DNA of 64,000 nt from Rhyacichthys aspro (Eukaryota > Chordata > Actinopteri > Gobiiformes > Rhyacichthyidae), in NCBI GenBank assembly GCA_036850595.1, contig CM072155.1, positions 3,891,953-3,955,952 on the forward strand. The letters run 5' to 3'. Both the position numbers and the translations under genes were made by a program. The notes beneath the pieces are model-generated. The model was not told the DNA's origin, searched no databases, and saw only the letters and a program-made list of their open reading frames with translations. Below, piece by piece: positions 46,396 through 58,600 of the stretch. Numbering within the stretch: the first letter of the stretch is position 1; each line of letters starts with the position of its first letter.

Positions 46396-47349
46396 AGATA
46401 TGAAGCAATGTTGGCAGTAAGAGACGCTTGTTTTACAGTAAGCAATGACTAACAAACCAAAGCACCTCAAAACAACACTGCTGTTTACATCATAGCAACA
46501 CGAGCCACTTGCCTCAAACATATAACTCATAGAACACAAAATAGCAGAGGCAATATCTGCCCTGTTTCTCTTTTATTCGAGGTTAAACCGAAGAAAGCGT
46601 GGCTGAGGATGTCTATTGAGTTAAAAAGATGAGTTGGAGCTTAAAAAAAAAAAAACAGTTGTCAGTGAACAGTGGCATGGAGATGATGTACCCAGACACT
46701 TCAAAGTCACAGATATTTTAGATATGAGAATATTCATTATTTTTGTAATTTAGTTTTGCCCCCAACTGCAAGGCATTCATACACATCACTGACATTCATT
46801 CACTGCGACTAGCTAAAAACAATAACAAAACTCTTATAATATTTTTGTATGTATGTTATCTCACTGTCCATTAGTCCACAAATGTTATTTAAAGATGGAT
46901 GATAGCTAGTTGACCAATACTGAACATAGAAATTGAAGTGATGAGGCATTTTTGATTCATCTGAAAAATTGTGATTTTGTAATATATTATGATCCAGAGA
47001 CAGATATTGCGATTTTCAGAAAAAAACAATGTAAAAATGACACTACAATGCAGTAAATTAATGCTATAATCATACTATATTTTATATTATTGTACTATTG
47101 AGTATTTCCGATCTGTTATGTATAGTACAGTAAAGCGCAACTTATAAGATGTGTGATTTCATCTATTATTCATTTTAACTTAGTGGTAATCGTAGGGATA
47201 ATCAGTACTAATGTGTTTCTTTTACTTTGGTCCACTCTCCACACTCTGCAAACAGCTAAGTACAGGAGTTTCCCTTGTGCTTATGCTTACAGGCACAATT
47301 TCATATCTTTTCAAAGAACACCAAACCCAAAACACACACTGGACTCACA

Positions 47350-47700
47350 CACGCGACCTTGAGCTAACAAGGGATGCAGGCGCGGCCTTTGGGGCTTTTC
47401 CGATGACTGCGCACTCCAGACAGATCACGGAGAAGAGGCACTTGTGGTGAGCTTGCCGTTTGGTGCGTGTCACGGTCCAGCTCCCATGTGGTGGAAACAC
47501 AGAGGCCCTGGGGCGGCGGGTGCTACCGAGGGCCCCCTGATCCTCACTGACGCCCATAGCCTTCAATCTCCATGTGAAATGAGAGACAGGCCATCGGTGT
47601 GCCAGGACGGGCCTCTGATTTGTTCTGTGGTCCCTTTGAACGCACGCATCCTGCAGAAAAGAGGATCGAGGAAAACATCGAGTAAACATGACAGCGGCAC
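47350..47700. promoter_or_regulatory. GC-rich island, candidate regulatory element
   Basis: One of the most GC-rich segments of the gene-poor region (GGCGCGGCCTTTGGGG, CCTGGGGCGGCGGGTGC, GAGGGCCCCCTGATCC). Open frames exist on both strands by composition alone and resemble nothing known. Confidence 0.3.
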
Positions 47701-47720
47701 AGCAATGAGATAAAGATGTG

Positions 47721-48745
47721 CTGCTCTGTCTTTACTTTGGACCCCAATGTGGAAATGATAAGCTAGTGTATTTTGACATGCAATGATTCTAGTGTTAGCT
47801 CATCATTTTAAACCTCAAATATTGTCTGTCAAAACGTGTACAATAGATACATGGTTAATATCAAACTCTTCAATGTCAAAAATGTATTCAGACTATTTCT
47901 CTGCACTGTTTTAAAGCAGAATGCATGTCATATGAAAAGCGATCAAAGAATATGTTGAATGATTCCCATAACACAGTGAAATGTGTTTCAGTTTGTGCAT
48001 GGTTTGGGCACCAGTGTAGGCCGAGAGAGAAGACGTGTGTGAGAGACAAATCGTGAGAGAAAGCCGACAGATTGTGGTGGCTTTGAAGGGCTCACAGACC
48101 CGGGTCCTCAGAATAGATACTAGGTGGAAAAAAGCCTGTGAAGGGACAAATGTCTCTGTACTAACCACTACAGTAGAGCACCAGTGGGGAATGCCCACTC
48201 AAGTGTTTGGTGCTATCATTCTCAAATGGCTCTCATGCACTCATTCATGTGTGCAGACTATCGACACGTCAATCAAGGGGGGTGATGAAGTAGAAAAAGA
48301 GTTTTTCTCAAATAACCTCAAGTGAGAAAGACAACCGACACGCCTTAAAAGGGAAACAAAACAGACCCTACCACATCTAAATCCTGTTGTATTCTCATGT
48401 GATCAAAACTCTGCCACCAATATGCTCCCCATATGTTCAACTCCAGATTTTTTATAATTTGGCATTGGGTATGTATTCAGTTATCCTGCAAGTACAATTC
48501 TATCTGTATTTATCTATCTGTATTTGTTTCTGTATTTTGATGCTGACAGCCCGTCACTAAGCACTGATTTGATAGCCTGCTTTATCAATATCATACGGAA
48601 CACTGTTAGGAAAACAATAAGCAGAGGTATGTTTTCTTTTTGAAGAAATTTTTTTTGTATATTTCCTAAAAACTTACTTATGTAAAAGTTGTTACAAATA
48701 CATAAATAAACAAATTAATAAATGTTATGTTAGATCATGGAAGTG
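47721..48745. other. Non-coding interval with one purine-rich unique block
   Basis: About 48010-48200 is non-repetitive and purine-rich (AGAGACAAATCGTGAGAGAA, CTCACAGACCCGGGTCC). The rest is AT-rich. Nothing could be assigned. Confidence 0.35.
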
Positions 48746-49100
48746 AGGTGGGTAGCACAGTTGCCTCACAGCAAGAAGATCCACAAGCACCAATACTGCT
48801 TGTAGTTGTGTAAATAGTCCTACTAACTCAACTTAATAAGTTTAAGTTACCTTTTACTATCCCTGTGGGAACATGAAGCAACTGAAGCCACTCAGGGGGC
48901 ACCCAGGAATCCTCTCTAGATCTTGCGTCAGTAATTCATATTACTAACCGGAGACTACAGAGCACGTTTTTTGATGTTGGTGGGGGAAACTGGAATACCT
49001 GCAGAAAACCCACCTGAGCAAACTACCCATCCGTGAGCTGACTCAGGACCTTCTTGCTGTGAGGAAACAATGATAACTTTGCCACCATGCCACCTCCAAT
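48746..49100. repeat. Inverted pair of 'gcctcacagcaagaag' repeats
   Basis: A forward fragment (48746-48790: TAGCACAGTTGCCTCACAGC...AAGAAGATCC) faces a reverse fragment (about 48975-49100, containing GGACCTTCTTGCTGTGAGG and GGAATACCTGCAG). Both belong to the common fish family 'gcactgttgcctcacagcaagaaggtcctgggttc'. The two arms could fold back. Confidence 0.6.
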
Positions 49101-49599
49101 TTACCTCACTACTTCCCATGTTTTCTGCACTTAAAACAAACTCTGGTGCAGTATGCCCAGCTGTATTTACTTGGATATGTGTGAATGATGCCATGCAAAT
49201 GCTCAGTGCACACCAAACTTGAGTAAACCGAAGCCCCTGAAAATGGTGCGTCTTGGTTCACTTCCACAGAAACTCTGGTGGGGTTTGACTAAAAAAACTA
49301 AAATAAAAAACGAGTGTAAACGCCTTTCTTGAGTAACAATTTTGTGGACAAATGTAACTTCTGATTAAGTGTTATTTAAAGTAACAGTTCTATTACTCAA
49401 GTCCAGATTTTGACTACCCTATCTATGTCTGACAACAAGACCCTGAAGTACAAACAGATCCAGCAGATATGAAGCACATCAAGCAATGTTTTTCCAATCT
49501 AAATTCCAAGATTACTTCATTTTCATTTCGATGCCAAGCCCCAGTCACAGCCAACATCTGAATACACCATCATTCACTGAAATATTACAGACATCACAG

Positions 49600-49760
49600 A
49601 CTCAGCAGGATTTGAAAAATGAATCTGTGTATTCATATGGCCTGCCTGATAATTAACGGATGCGATGACTCAACACGGTCACAGTGTGGTAATTATCAGA
49701 GAAGGCTGTCATATTTATTTAACTAGGAAGCTAAGACCACTCAAGTCCAGCCATGTCGTA
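49600..49760. promoter_or_regulatory. Candidate homeodomain-type enhancer element with TAATTA/inverted repeat
   Basis: Perfect 10-base inverted repeats at 49646-49655 (CTGATAATTA) and 49690-49699 (TAATTATCAG) bracket a CpG-bearing core (GGATGCGATGACTCAACACG). The block is non-repetitive between AT-rich flanks. Homeodomain or GATA-like (TTATC) binding is inferred. Confidence 0.35.
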
Positions 49761-49860
49761 TGTTGGATCGTGTCAGATTGAAACCATGACATGTTAACTT
49801 TGCCGGTCTGTCGGAGCAGGGTGGTCCTCGCTTTTGGCTGTGGGTGTATGTGTGAGACTG

Positions 49861-52800
49861 TCACAACAACATAACCCCCCGAAAAAACTCAAAGACTAAT
49901 TCTGCTCAGACACGCACGTATTGGCCTGAAATCTTGCACTGTTATAAAAACACAAACCGCACTGTGACTGAAAAAAACAAGGCGGCCATTGACACTGACC
50001 CCATCCTCCATCCATCCTCCCGGCATTCTCTACCCTCAATATTATCTTGCCAAGTTTAATGTAACTTTGTAATGTTTTAAGAAATGTGGAGAGATTTTTT
50101 AAAAGAAAAATATGTTAACGTTGCAGATAAATGCACATTTTAAAAGAAGTTTGTACCTATTTAAAATAACGTAAGACAAGAAACATAAATGGCTAAGGTT
50201 TGCAGTAGACAATGGGCTTAATGCAATATAGAAAAACATTAATCTTACTACTGGAAAACCAAAATATGCAACACATTTTAAAACTAAAGGCTGAATAAAA
50301 GCTTGCTAACTCAACCATATCAGTTTGATTCTGCCCTTTGACACAAACTTGGTCTCCAGTGGAAAATTATTCAAAGGTATTATTCAAGGTATTCCAATTT
50401 AGTGCTAAACCAAAACAGGTGGTGCCTATTTTCTAAACACATTTATTTTCTAAACAGACCAAGCGTCTTCTTAAAATAACCAAAGTGGTTGGATGGATAT
50501 TTTGCCAAATGTTTTTGAATGGATGAAAATATCAGTTTATAAAAATATCTACGCACATGTAACCAGGACCTTAACTGCTATGTGATCCAAAAGAATTTGT
50601 CTTAAAATAAACTTGGCTCTCCAGTGCCTATGTATAGAAGTGCATTTCAACCTATTTTACTCAACACTTTTCAAAAACCTTAATTATAACCACACACTGA
50701 CCTAATCGTACTGCAAGTGAATTGTAAACTTTGTTTCGAGACACAAACTTGGGTCTCCACACTAATACCTAGTGTGTATTCAGAAACAGCTCAAAGCTCA
50801 CCACGTCAGACTGGTGAGGAAAAACCATAATGTAATAGGGTAGAAACTTCTTGGAGACTGAGTTAAAAACACACATTAAACTGGGCCCAAAACAACAAAA
50901 CTGCCATTGACACTGACACTGACCCTAACCTCCGTCCAACCCCCTTGGCTTTCACCCTCCCACATTTCTCGGTCCATCACTGGCCACAGAGCCCAGAGTG
51001 CATTTCAGGTGCACGACTCTGCTGTTTCCAATTAGCGTCGTATAAATTAGCACCGCTCTCTTCTGTCCTTTCTCCAAACATTGCTGTCTCTTCATCCCTG
51101 TCGACCCTCCACGCTTCACTCTGGCTCTGACCTCCCGCCTGTATTGCTCCGACACATAAATTCACCTCCTTTATGGCTCTTGTCGGCAACCTCTGCACTC
51201 CCCTAACTCATGCTTGCTATTGTTAATGTGCACCACGTTTGGTATAAAACCCTCCATTTTCAGTCAATGAGCGTATAAATCCATAGCTGTATATCAGAGT
51301 TGGAAAGGAATATAACTTCTGGGTTTACTATATGTCTGGTTACTGTAACTGAGATATTTCACAGCAGACAAGGACACAACCTGACAAAACGTGCTCCACA
51401 CTGCAGTGAGGTATGGACTGATAAGGTTACACTTAAAGGAAATGTAGCCGTATTCCAGGAATTACGATGCAGTGTCTTAGCGGGCTTTGCTTCCACGGGT
51501 CAGTCTGTTAAACTGAGTGTTATTTTTCCAAGGCGGAAAGATCAGCCGCAGTGTAGCCAAGTAGGACCTGAGGTCACTGCTGGCACTGAGAGTTCACATC
51601 TGTTCAAATAAATCCTTCACTGTGCCATCAGCAGGAAAAACACACACATATGTATACAACTAGTGTGGGCTCGCATAGACAAAATATGACTGGATGCATT
51701 TATGAAAGATGTTCTGGTTAGACTTTGTAATAACTACACACTACTGAGCAGTAGTAAAGCAAAAATAAACATGTAATAATTACCAATTACTTAAGAAGGT
51801 ATAGATACTGAAATATCAGAAAAATGATTTTAAGTTAAGTTATTCTTCATGTCTAAAACAATAACAAGAGTAAGGTAGTTACTGATGATTAAATAATGCT
51901 TCCTAGTGTGTTGTTATGATAAAGTGTTGATGAAGCAATGTTTATAAATATAAACACCTCAAACATTTGCTCTACATCAGAAAAGAAAATGAAAACTTAT
52001 TCAGATATACAACAGTAATGTGACTCTACTCCAATCTCAAGGCATGCAACAGAAAAACTTAAAACATGTCTCCTTGAACAAGCAATTGGTAAAAAGCCCA
52101 GTGCTGTGCAATTCACAAAGGAGCTGTTACTATCTAGTATTGCTAACATGCATTGTACTAGCACTCAATTTCATGCAACTTTAGTGGAACACATTGTAGG
52201 TGGTCTGGTTAACTACAGACCCGAACTTATGAAGTAGTTCTGAGAGTAGGTCTTTTAAAGCTAGCAGCAGGCGAGCCCATCGAGCTGTTGACCACATCTG
52301 TCAATCATCCACATGTGGGGTAACATTACGTTAATTGTCCAATTATAGGTCTGAAATCTTTAATACAGTTTCAAACTGCAGTAATCAATCATGAATATAC
52401 ATAATCCATTACTCTTTTACCATCCATAGATTGAACAAGAATAGAATATAAAGGGTTTATAGAAAAGGTTAGTGAAGCTGTTAAAAAGTAACCATTTTGA
52501 AATTGAAAATGAAATGAAAAACAGTAGCCCAAACACAAATGTTCAAATTATACTACTGTCATTAAGAATTCACAAAAAGTAAACATTTGCATTGAAATAA
52601 AGTTAAAATTTAATGCAGCAGACTAAAAATATAACAGTAAAAAATAGTTGTATATTATTAATAAGAAATTAAGTGCTAAAATGGATTGAATTTTTTGTCA
52701 TTAAATTAGGCTAAAGGTGTCCATTAGCTCTATCATAGAAAAATTTCTAAACTTTGCGAGGTTTGAAAAAAAAAATCATAATAAGAGTGCAATTTAAAGT

Positions 52801-52980
52801 AATTTTAATAAATAATTTAGGTTGCTCATAAGCTGTTGCCTAATGTTACTGTAATGTTATTTTTATTTGTTGAGGTTCGCCTATTTTATTGGTGCACAAC
52901 CTCAAAAGTAAAACTTTCCTCACCCTAGTGCCTCCTTATAAAAGCATAAGGCAATCAAAAAAGAAAAACAAAGAGCTGTA
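49861..52980. other. AT-rich non-coding interval
   Basis: No gene or named repeat. A somewhat less AT-rich block at 50935-51200 (pyrimidine-rich, CACTGGCCACAGAGCCC) is non-repetitive. The remainder is AT-rich. Confidence 0.4.
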
Positions 52981-53049
52981 GAAGTGCTCTGTGCAGTGAT
53001 AGTATTTCATCATTCACTTCTTCCACATTCCTGACTTTGGCACCTGTCA

Positions 53050-53260
53050 TGTGTGTGCTTTTTATTTTGTCTTTTTACAAGCTGTGGCTGCCGTTCCAGA
53101 GAACACAACAGACGGGAGGCAGATTTACAGAGCGTGTCCTCCCCGGGCCATGCACTCCTCACAGGGATCAAATACTCCCAAGGTGTACAACTCTATATCG
53201 TTGAGCACCACCAGAGCTGCTGCCACAGCCTTTAACTGAGCCCTAGACCTCAGAGTGCCC
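53050..53260. promoter_or_regulatory. Candidate conserved non-coding element
   Basis: Balanced, non-repetitive sequence (GCTGTGGCTGCCGTTCCAGA, GAGCGTGTCCTCCCCGGGCC). Two short open frames overlap it in different phases with no family similarity. Confidence 0.25.
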
Positions 53261-53989
53261 TCAATGTGCTCTCTTTATGAGCTCCAGCTCATCCCCTGAC
53301 TTGTAGAAAAAACACCAGCAGAACAGATTTTTATGGAACTCCTGGGGAAGGACAAAGAAAAAAATAAGCTGAAATTTGGAGTCCGTACTTGCTGAAAGAT
53401 GGCAACAGAGTGGGTTACAGTATTCCCCCGTTTATGGCAGCTTCTGACCTTCAGCTGCCTGGAACATGTCAAAAAAATGTGTAGGGTTAACACTTTTCCC
53501 ACGACAATTCCAGGACATTATCAGTGATGATTACTCCTACAGCAATGAAAAAAAGAAAAAGAATAGGCAGCAAAACAAGACTAGGACAAAATCAAGATAA
53601 AAAAGGCAAAATGATGCATTCATTTTTCATGCTTTAACAAGTGTTTGAAACAATGGCATGATATGGCAGGAACCACAAAGCACTGCAGTGAAGCAATCAA
53701 ACTTATTGCCCCCATAAAAAACTAAGACACAAAATCATTCCGAAGTTTAGGACTCACCTTAAACTTTTAACTCTGAGTTCAGTGTTAGAACGCAATCCTG
53801 CATTAATTTCAATCTTGTTGATCATCTCATTTTACTTTCATGTTTCATTTTACTTCCCTTTTCTCTATTTCTGTTTTTCTTTTTGGGCTGCTCCTCTGTG
53901 TAAGCAGTTGTGGCCAACTTTGGAAAGCCGCTTGCCCGGTAGGACGTAGACCAACAGCCAAGGGGTGCGTTCCTTATTTTAATGGAGCA

Positions 53990-54178
53990 GTCCTCTGTTT
54001 ACACCAGACTGACCAAAGCTCATCTTCATGCACTGAACATTCATCTATTAAAATCCTTGAGAAAGTCTAGATGGTGTCCTAACGTCTCGTTTTTTCACAG
54101 ACTTATTACACAATATGCCATTTAGCAATTAAACAATTTTCAACTAATCAATAAAAAGTTGCACACTACACCTTTAAA
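53990..54178. repeat. Copy of the 'aaaatccttgagaaagtc' repeat family
   Basis: Shares ordered words with 39300-39465: 'aaaatccttgagaa', 'gtctcgttttttcacagac', 'acaatatgccatttagcaa', 'caataaaaagttgcacacta'. It ends in ACACCTTTAAA, a typical fish-repeat terminus. Confidence 0.55.
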
Positions 54179-55799
54179 TTTCCAATAAAGAGGTCGATCA
54201 AAACAGGACATCACTCTAACATAATGATTAAATAATATCACTTTTCAGTTTAATGGTTTCAATGCCAGTGTTTACTGAAATTCTTTTTGAAGACAATATA
54301 TATTTTCCATGAGTTTTTTCAGGACTGCTTCACTACTGTCTGTGTTTTTCAAGATAGAAACCAGAAGATGAAGAGATGAAGACGAATAGAAGAAAGAGAC
54401 CGGGAGTGTGTGAACTTTCCCCCAGCGTCGGATCTCACTTATGTGGGTACCTCCTCGGCGGGAGTCCTTAGTCTTGTAAGATAAACACTCTGTTCCTTTA
54501 ACATCTCTCAGCCTTTTCCCCTGACCTCACTTCATCCCTTTTTTTACCCTCCTGTCCTGTCCAGCATTTCTCCTGCGCCCCGGGTCTCTCCAGATGTTTG
54601 GCCCAGCAGCACACTCTCACAGACGGGACCTGGGGCTAAGCGCAGGGATCTCCAACCTGGACTGGAATGCTGACCCCTCCATCCATCTCCATCAGCCGAG
54701 ACCCATTTGTTTGACTTGAGATGTGATTGTGTTTTCTCTTCCCCACACCTGCGGCTTCCTCTGAGCCACGATCCATGCCGAAGCCCCCCTCCCCTCTGCC
54801 TCTCCGGACTCGTACTGATCAATGGCTTTAACTTGGAAAAACACTTGTGCAGCTGCTACTGCTTTTCCTGGTGTGTTATAGTTTCTGCTGATGAGCCTTG
54901 TGCAGAAGTAAAAAGTAAAGTATGCATAATTTGTTACACATTCTGTCAAAAAACACTGAGTACCAGTATTGGTATTTGGTTTACTTCCTATCACTACAGT
55001 ACACTATACTAGAGTACAATTGAAAAAGTTGTAATTGTAGTAGTGGAGGTTATTAGCGCTGTAAAATTGTGTACTGAATATTTGTGTGTTTCCCAACAAC
55101 GTCAAGACAACAGTGCAATAGGCACATTAGAGACATAATGACGCAACTTTGCAACAACGTAATGACTATGATTTTCTGAGTGGGCCACCCATAACCAAGG
55201 GATCCACCAGACATTATGTTGCAAACTATAGCGCTGTCGCTGTGGCTATTACTTAATCGGTTATATCCTAATATGCAGTTGCATTGCACCATTGGAAGAG
55301 TACGTTATACAAATGATCTGTTTCTCTCATTAATGCATCCAGCAGAAATAATAGTAATGTCTTTTAACTTTTTTCAATTTTTTGAAATGCAGCAATAGTC
55401 TGAGCGGAGCGCTGTGAACTCCGAAAGAAATCCGAATAGATGTCCAAAACGTGCTATGAGCATAGTCAGGGTAAGCTCTCCATAAAAACATCAGATAACC
55501 ATAATAACTGAGTCCAAGTAATGACTGAGACCAGACCACATTGAGACAAAAAGTATTCCACCAGTTTGAGCCCAGTCTCAGGCCAAATCCAAATTGTATT
55601 GTGTTTTTTTTTAACCAATCACCTGAATGCTTCACTTCTACATGGCTGAAGACGAGTGTGTAAACAGTGCATGTTTTTTGAAGAGATACAAGGCATGTTC
55701 CTTCCGTTCTTCTCGAGTCTTTTTGATTGACTGCTGTGAGTGCATGCCTCTGGGGGAGTAGCATCCTTATCAGACGATCTGTATGAAATAACAGCCCTC

Positions 55800-56490
55800 T
55801 TCTGTGTGTGATGGGTCTCCCACCCAGAGCAGAGCAGGCATTGTGATTTTCAACAAACTGTGGTTTAGTTCCATCAAGTGTTCCTCTTGTTTTGTGAATT
55901 CATCTTGCTGCGAGCCTGGCCTCATTAGTCTCTGGCACTCAGCAACTTGTAGCGTCTAATTCGGCGGGGCCGCCCAAACTTATCACCCTTCATTTCAACA
56001 TGGTGGGCCGCCCCGCAAGCTGAACTCCTCTCAAGCCATGCCAGACATGTGACAACAGCCACATTTATTTATTGACTTCATTTGGCTCCCAGGGCAGCCT
56101 TTACAGCTCCCTTGAGTGATACAGAGTTAATGTAGAACTGTTCATTGCTCGTGAGTGTTTTTTCACTCCTCCTCCTCCTCTTTGTAACCGTTAAGTGTTT
56201 AAACACGCGGGTAATGACGTGCTGTTGTGGAAGCGAAAAACCATGTGGGATAAAAAAAGAAAAACATCCATGTGAGCGTTTCCCCAAGGAGAGAGGAACC
56301 ACCAAGGATGGGACAGACCGAGGAAGGTGCAGTTTATCAAAATGAATGAGCGCCTCTCAGGGCCAGAGAGTTGACGAGGCCACAGGGGATCATTGGGCCC
56401 CTGTTTGCTTTGGGAACATGCACCTCTGGGCTGGGTGTAAAGACAGATCCAGACGCTCTACTGCACTGTCAGTGACTTCCTGTTTGCTCA
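55800..56490. promoter_or_regulatory. Candidate conserved non-coding cluster
   Basis: About 55870-56130 is the most enhancer-like block of the region: non-repetitive, with TTAGTCTCTGGCACTCAGC, TAATTCGGCGGGGCCGCCC, GTGGGCCGCCCCGC and ATTTATTTATTGAC. GGCGGGGCCGCCC is itself nearly palindromic, and GGGCCGCCCCGC echoes it 40 bases on. 56330-56480 is a second block. No frame is conserved-looking. Confidence 0.35.
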
Positions 56491-57049
56491 TCTTTTCAGC
56501 ATCAGTTGAGTAGAAGAAACACAAATAGCTCAAAGGTGTAGCTGTTTGCAAGAGTTCCCACTCCCTTTCCATAAATACTTTTTTACTTTGCCAGGACATT
56601 ATTGATGAACTTGAAATTGCAAATTGCATTTCTTTTATCCTTAGCCCTCACTTTGACTAAGATATGTAGCAGCGCAGGATAAAGAGCTAAATGTTAATGA
56701 TGCTATATAGTTAAACTAGTGCAAATATATAAATTCATTCATGTAAAGCAATGCTCTACATATTTCAGTTTAGTAGCAAGAGCTGCAAGAGGTGGCGGAG
56801 GAAATTTGCTTCAGAGATTATTCAGAGCAATACAAAATTTAACCCTTTGAAATTACTGTTTTAAGGTGAAACAACTAACTCTTAATAACTTCTCTCACAC
56901 TTTTTTATGACTTTACCATTGCTTATAAAGTGGTCAGAAAAATTACAAGTTTTTCAAGACCCTTAGGAAGCATGAATGTAATGCAAAGATTTTGCATAGA
57001 ATAGAGTGAGCTACAAACAAATTATATCAGCCAAGATATTTTGATTAGA

Positions 57050-57900
57050 GTGTTTACACAAATGGGATTAGGCTGGAATCTCTGCACCATTATCGCCATC
57101 ATTCCATTAGAAGAGCCATAATGATCTGTGACCGAGGCTTATATTACCCAACAGTTTTTATTGCATTGCTGTCTTCTGCCTTTTGAGGCTTATCAGGCAT
57201 TTTTTTTTTCTTTAGCTCCATTCATCTGATTGACTTTGGACTCTCTCTGACTTCTCACTGCTTCTATTGCCTTTCACAGAACGTCTTCAAAACCCAGCAG
57301 CTTTTTCAAATTTGGGGCTTGCGACACTCAGCCAAAAGCCGCAAATTACCCCCCTCTAGCAGCAGCGAATTAGGAACAATTTTGTGTTAGCTATAAAAGA
57401 GAGAGAGAGAGGGAGAAGTGAGGGGAAAATATAGCTTACACCAGAGACCACCAACAGAGGCAACATGGGATGAACAGCTCGTCGGGCCTACAGTTTGGGT
57501 GGCAGGGCGGTGCTAGAAAGCAGTCCCGGCAATCAATCCTATCATATCACATCTACGTAGAACGGCACAACAGCCATTACCCAACACAAAGGCCTGAATT
57601 AGTGGATTTGCGCTGCTGTTACAGGATGTTTGCAAGGCTGGGGATTGGCTTTACACAGACCTGCAGCATCGATAAAAAGTGGTCCTCGGACTCTCACGGC
57701 CTTGTAGTACCCAGTGTTTTTCACTCTGGTGACACCCAAGGCACAAAGGAGAATGGTTTGTATGAGGTGACAACCCACCGCCTGGAATTGTCATTGTTGC
57801 AAATGGGTGGGATTTTTGATTTCCCCACTATGCGGTTGGTCCTCAGCTCTGAGCATTAATGTAAAAAGGGTCTTTTTCTTGATTCTTACAAAGCGTGAGG
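57050..57900. promoter_or_regulatory. Candidate conserved non-coding cluster
   Basis: The 57060-57170 block (GGGATTAGGCTGGAATC, ATTCCATTAGAAGAGCC, GATCTGTGACCGAGGC) has non-repetitive, homeobox-motif-bearing texture. Further non-repetitive blocks follow at 57300-57400 and 57470-57860. A 129-codon frame at 57470-57859 has no recognisable family. Confidence 0.3.
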
Positions 57901-58484
57901 TTTGGCATGCCCACATAATCTGCCTCATTGAGCCAATCCATGTTTTTCCCATTCTGGCACCACTCTCTACTCCCTCTTAAAATCCATTTCCAAGTTGTAA
58001 TATGCCACTGCAGACATTATTATTGAGGGGAATAGGGAGAGAGAACTTGCTATTAGCTGGCTCGTGTTCAGATGTGCTTAGATCTTGTGGCGATGCCTGG
58101 TGTGGAAGGCAGACCACTCCGTCTTCGTCAGGTTGGGGTTAGTGACTCTCATTAGGCAGTATACCAGCAGCCCTCAGACTGTACAACAAAAACTAGAGCT
58201 TGACCCCTCTCTGACACATCTTGGCCCACATGTTAATTGTGCTTCCTGTTCGGCTTTTGATGAAATGACAGAGAGTTATAAGCCTGTGTTTGCATGGCTA
58301 ATGGCTCTCATTTAGTGCAATAAGTGGGTAAGGGGCTGCCGTGGGTGACATCACACTACCACTGCCTTTGATCTCACTAGGCCTGTAAACGGTGAGCAGT
58401 TCTCTCTCTCGCCTCAGCGCCGCAGTACCAGAAATAATCTCCCCCTCAATGCAGTGTTCAAAATCAAATCTATAAAATGTTACT

Positions 58485-58600
58485 AGGCAGAGATGCACCG
58501 GTCCGACTTTGTCACTGCAGATAAACATACTGATCTGGTTGCTTTGTGTATCTGCCAATACATGATACTGAATTGATTCAATTATACAGTGGGTCTATAG
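58485..58600. repeat. 'ggcagagatgcaccggtccgac' repeat fragment
   Basis: Opening words match a common fish non-autonomous DNA-transposon family ('agatgcaccgatccgac...tcggc.gat...gatactga'). It is decayed and truncated. Confidence 0.55.

Noticed and set aside
57470..57859. 129-codon plus-strand frame as a gene
   Set aside because: No recognisable domain and no supporting splice or polyadenylation context. It lies in a candidate non-coding conserved cluster.
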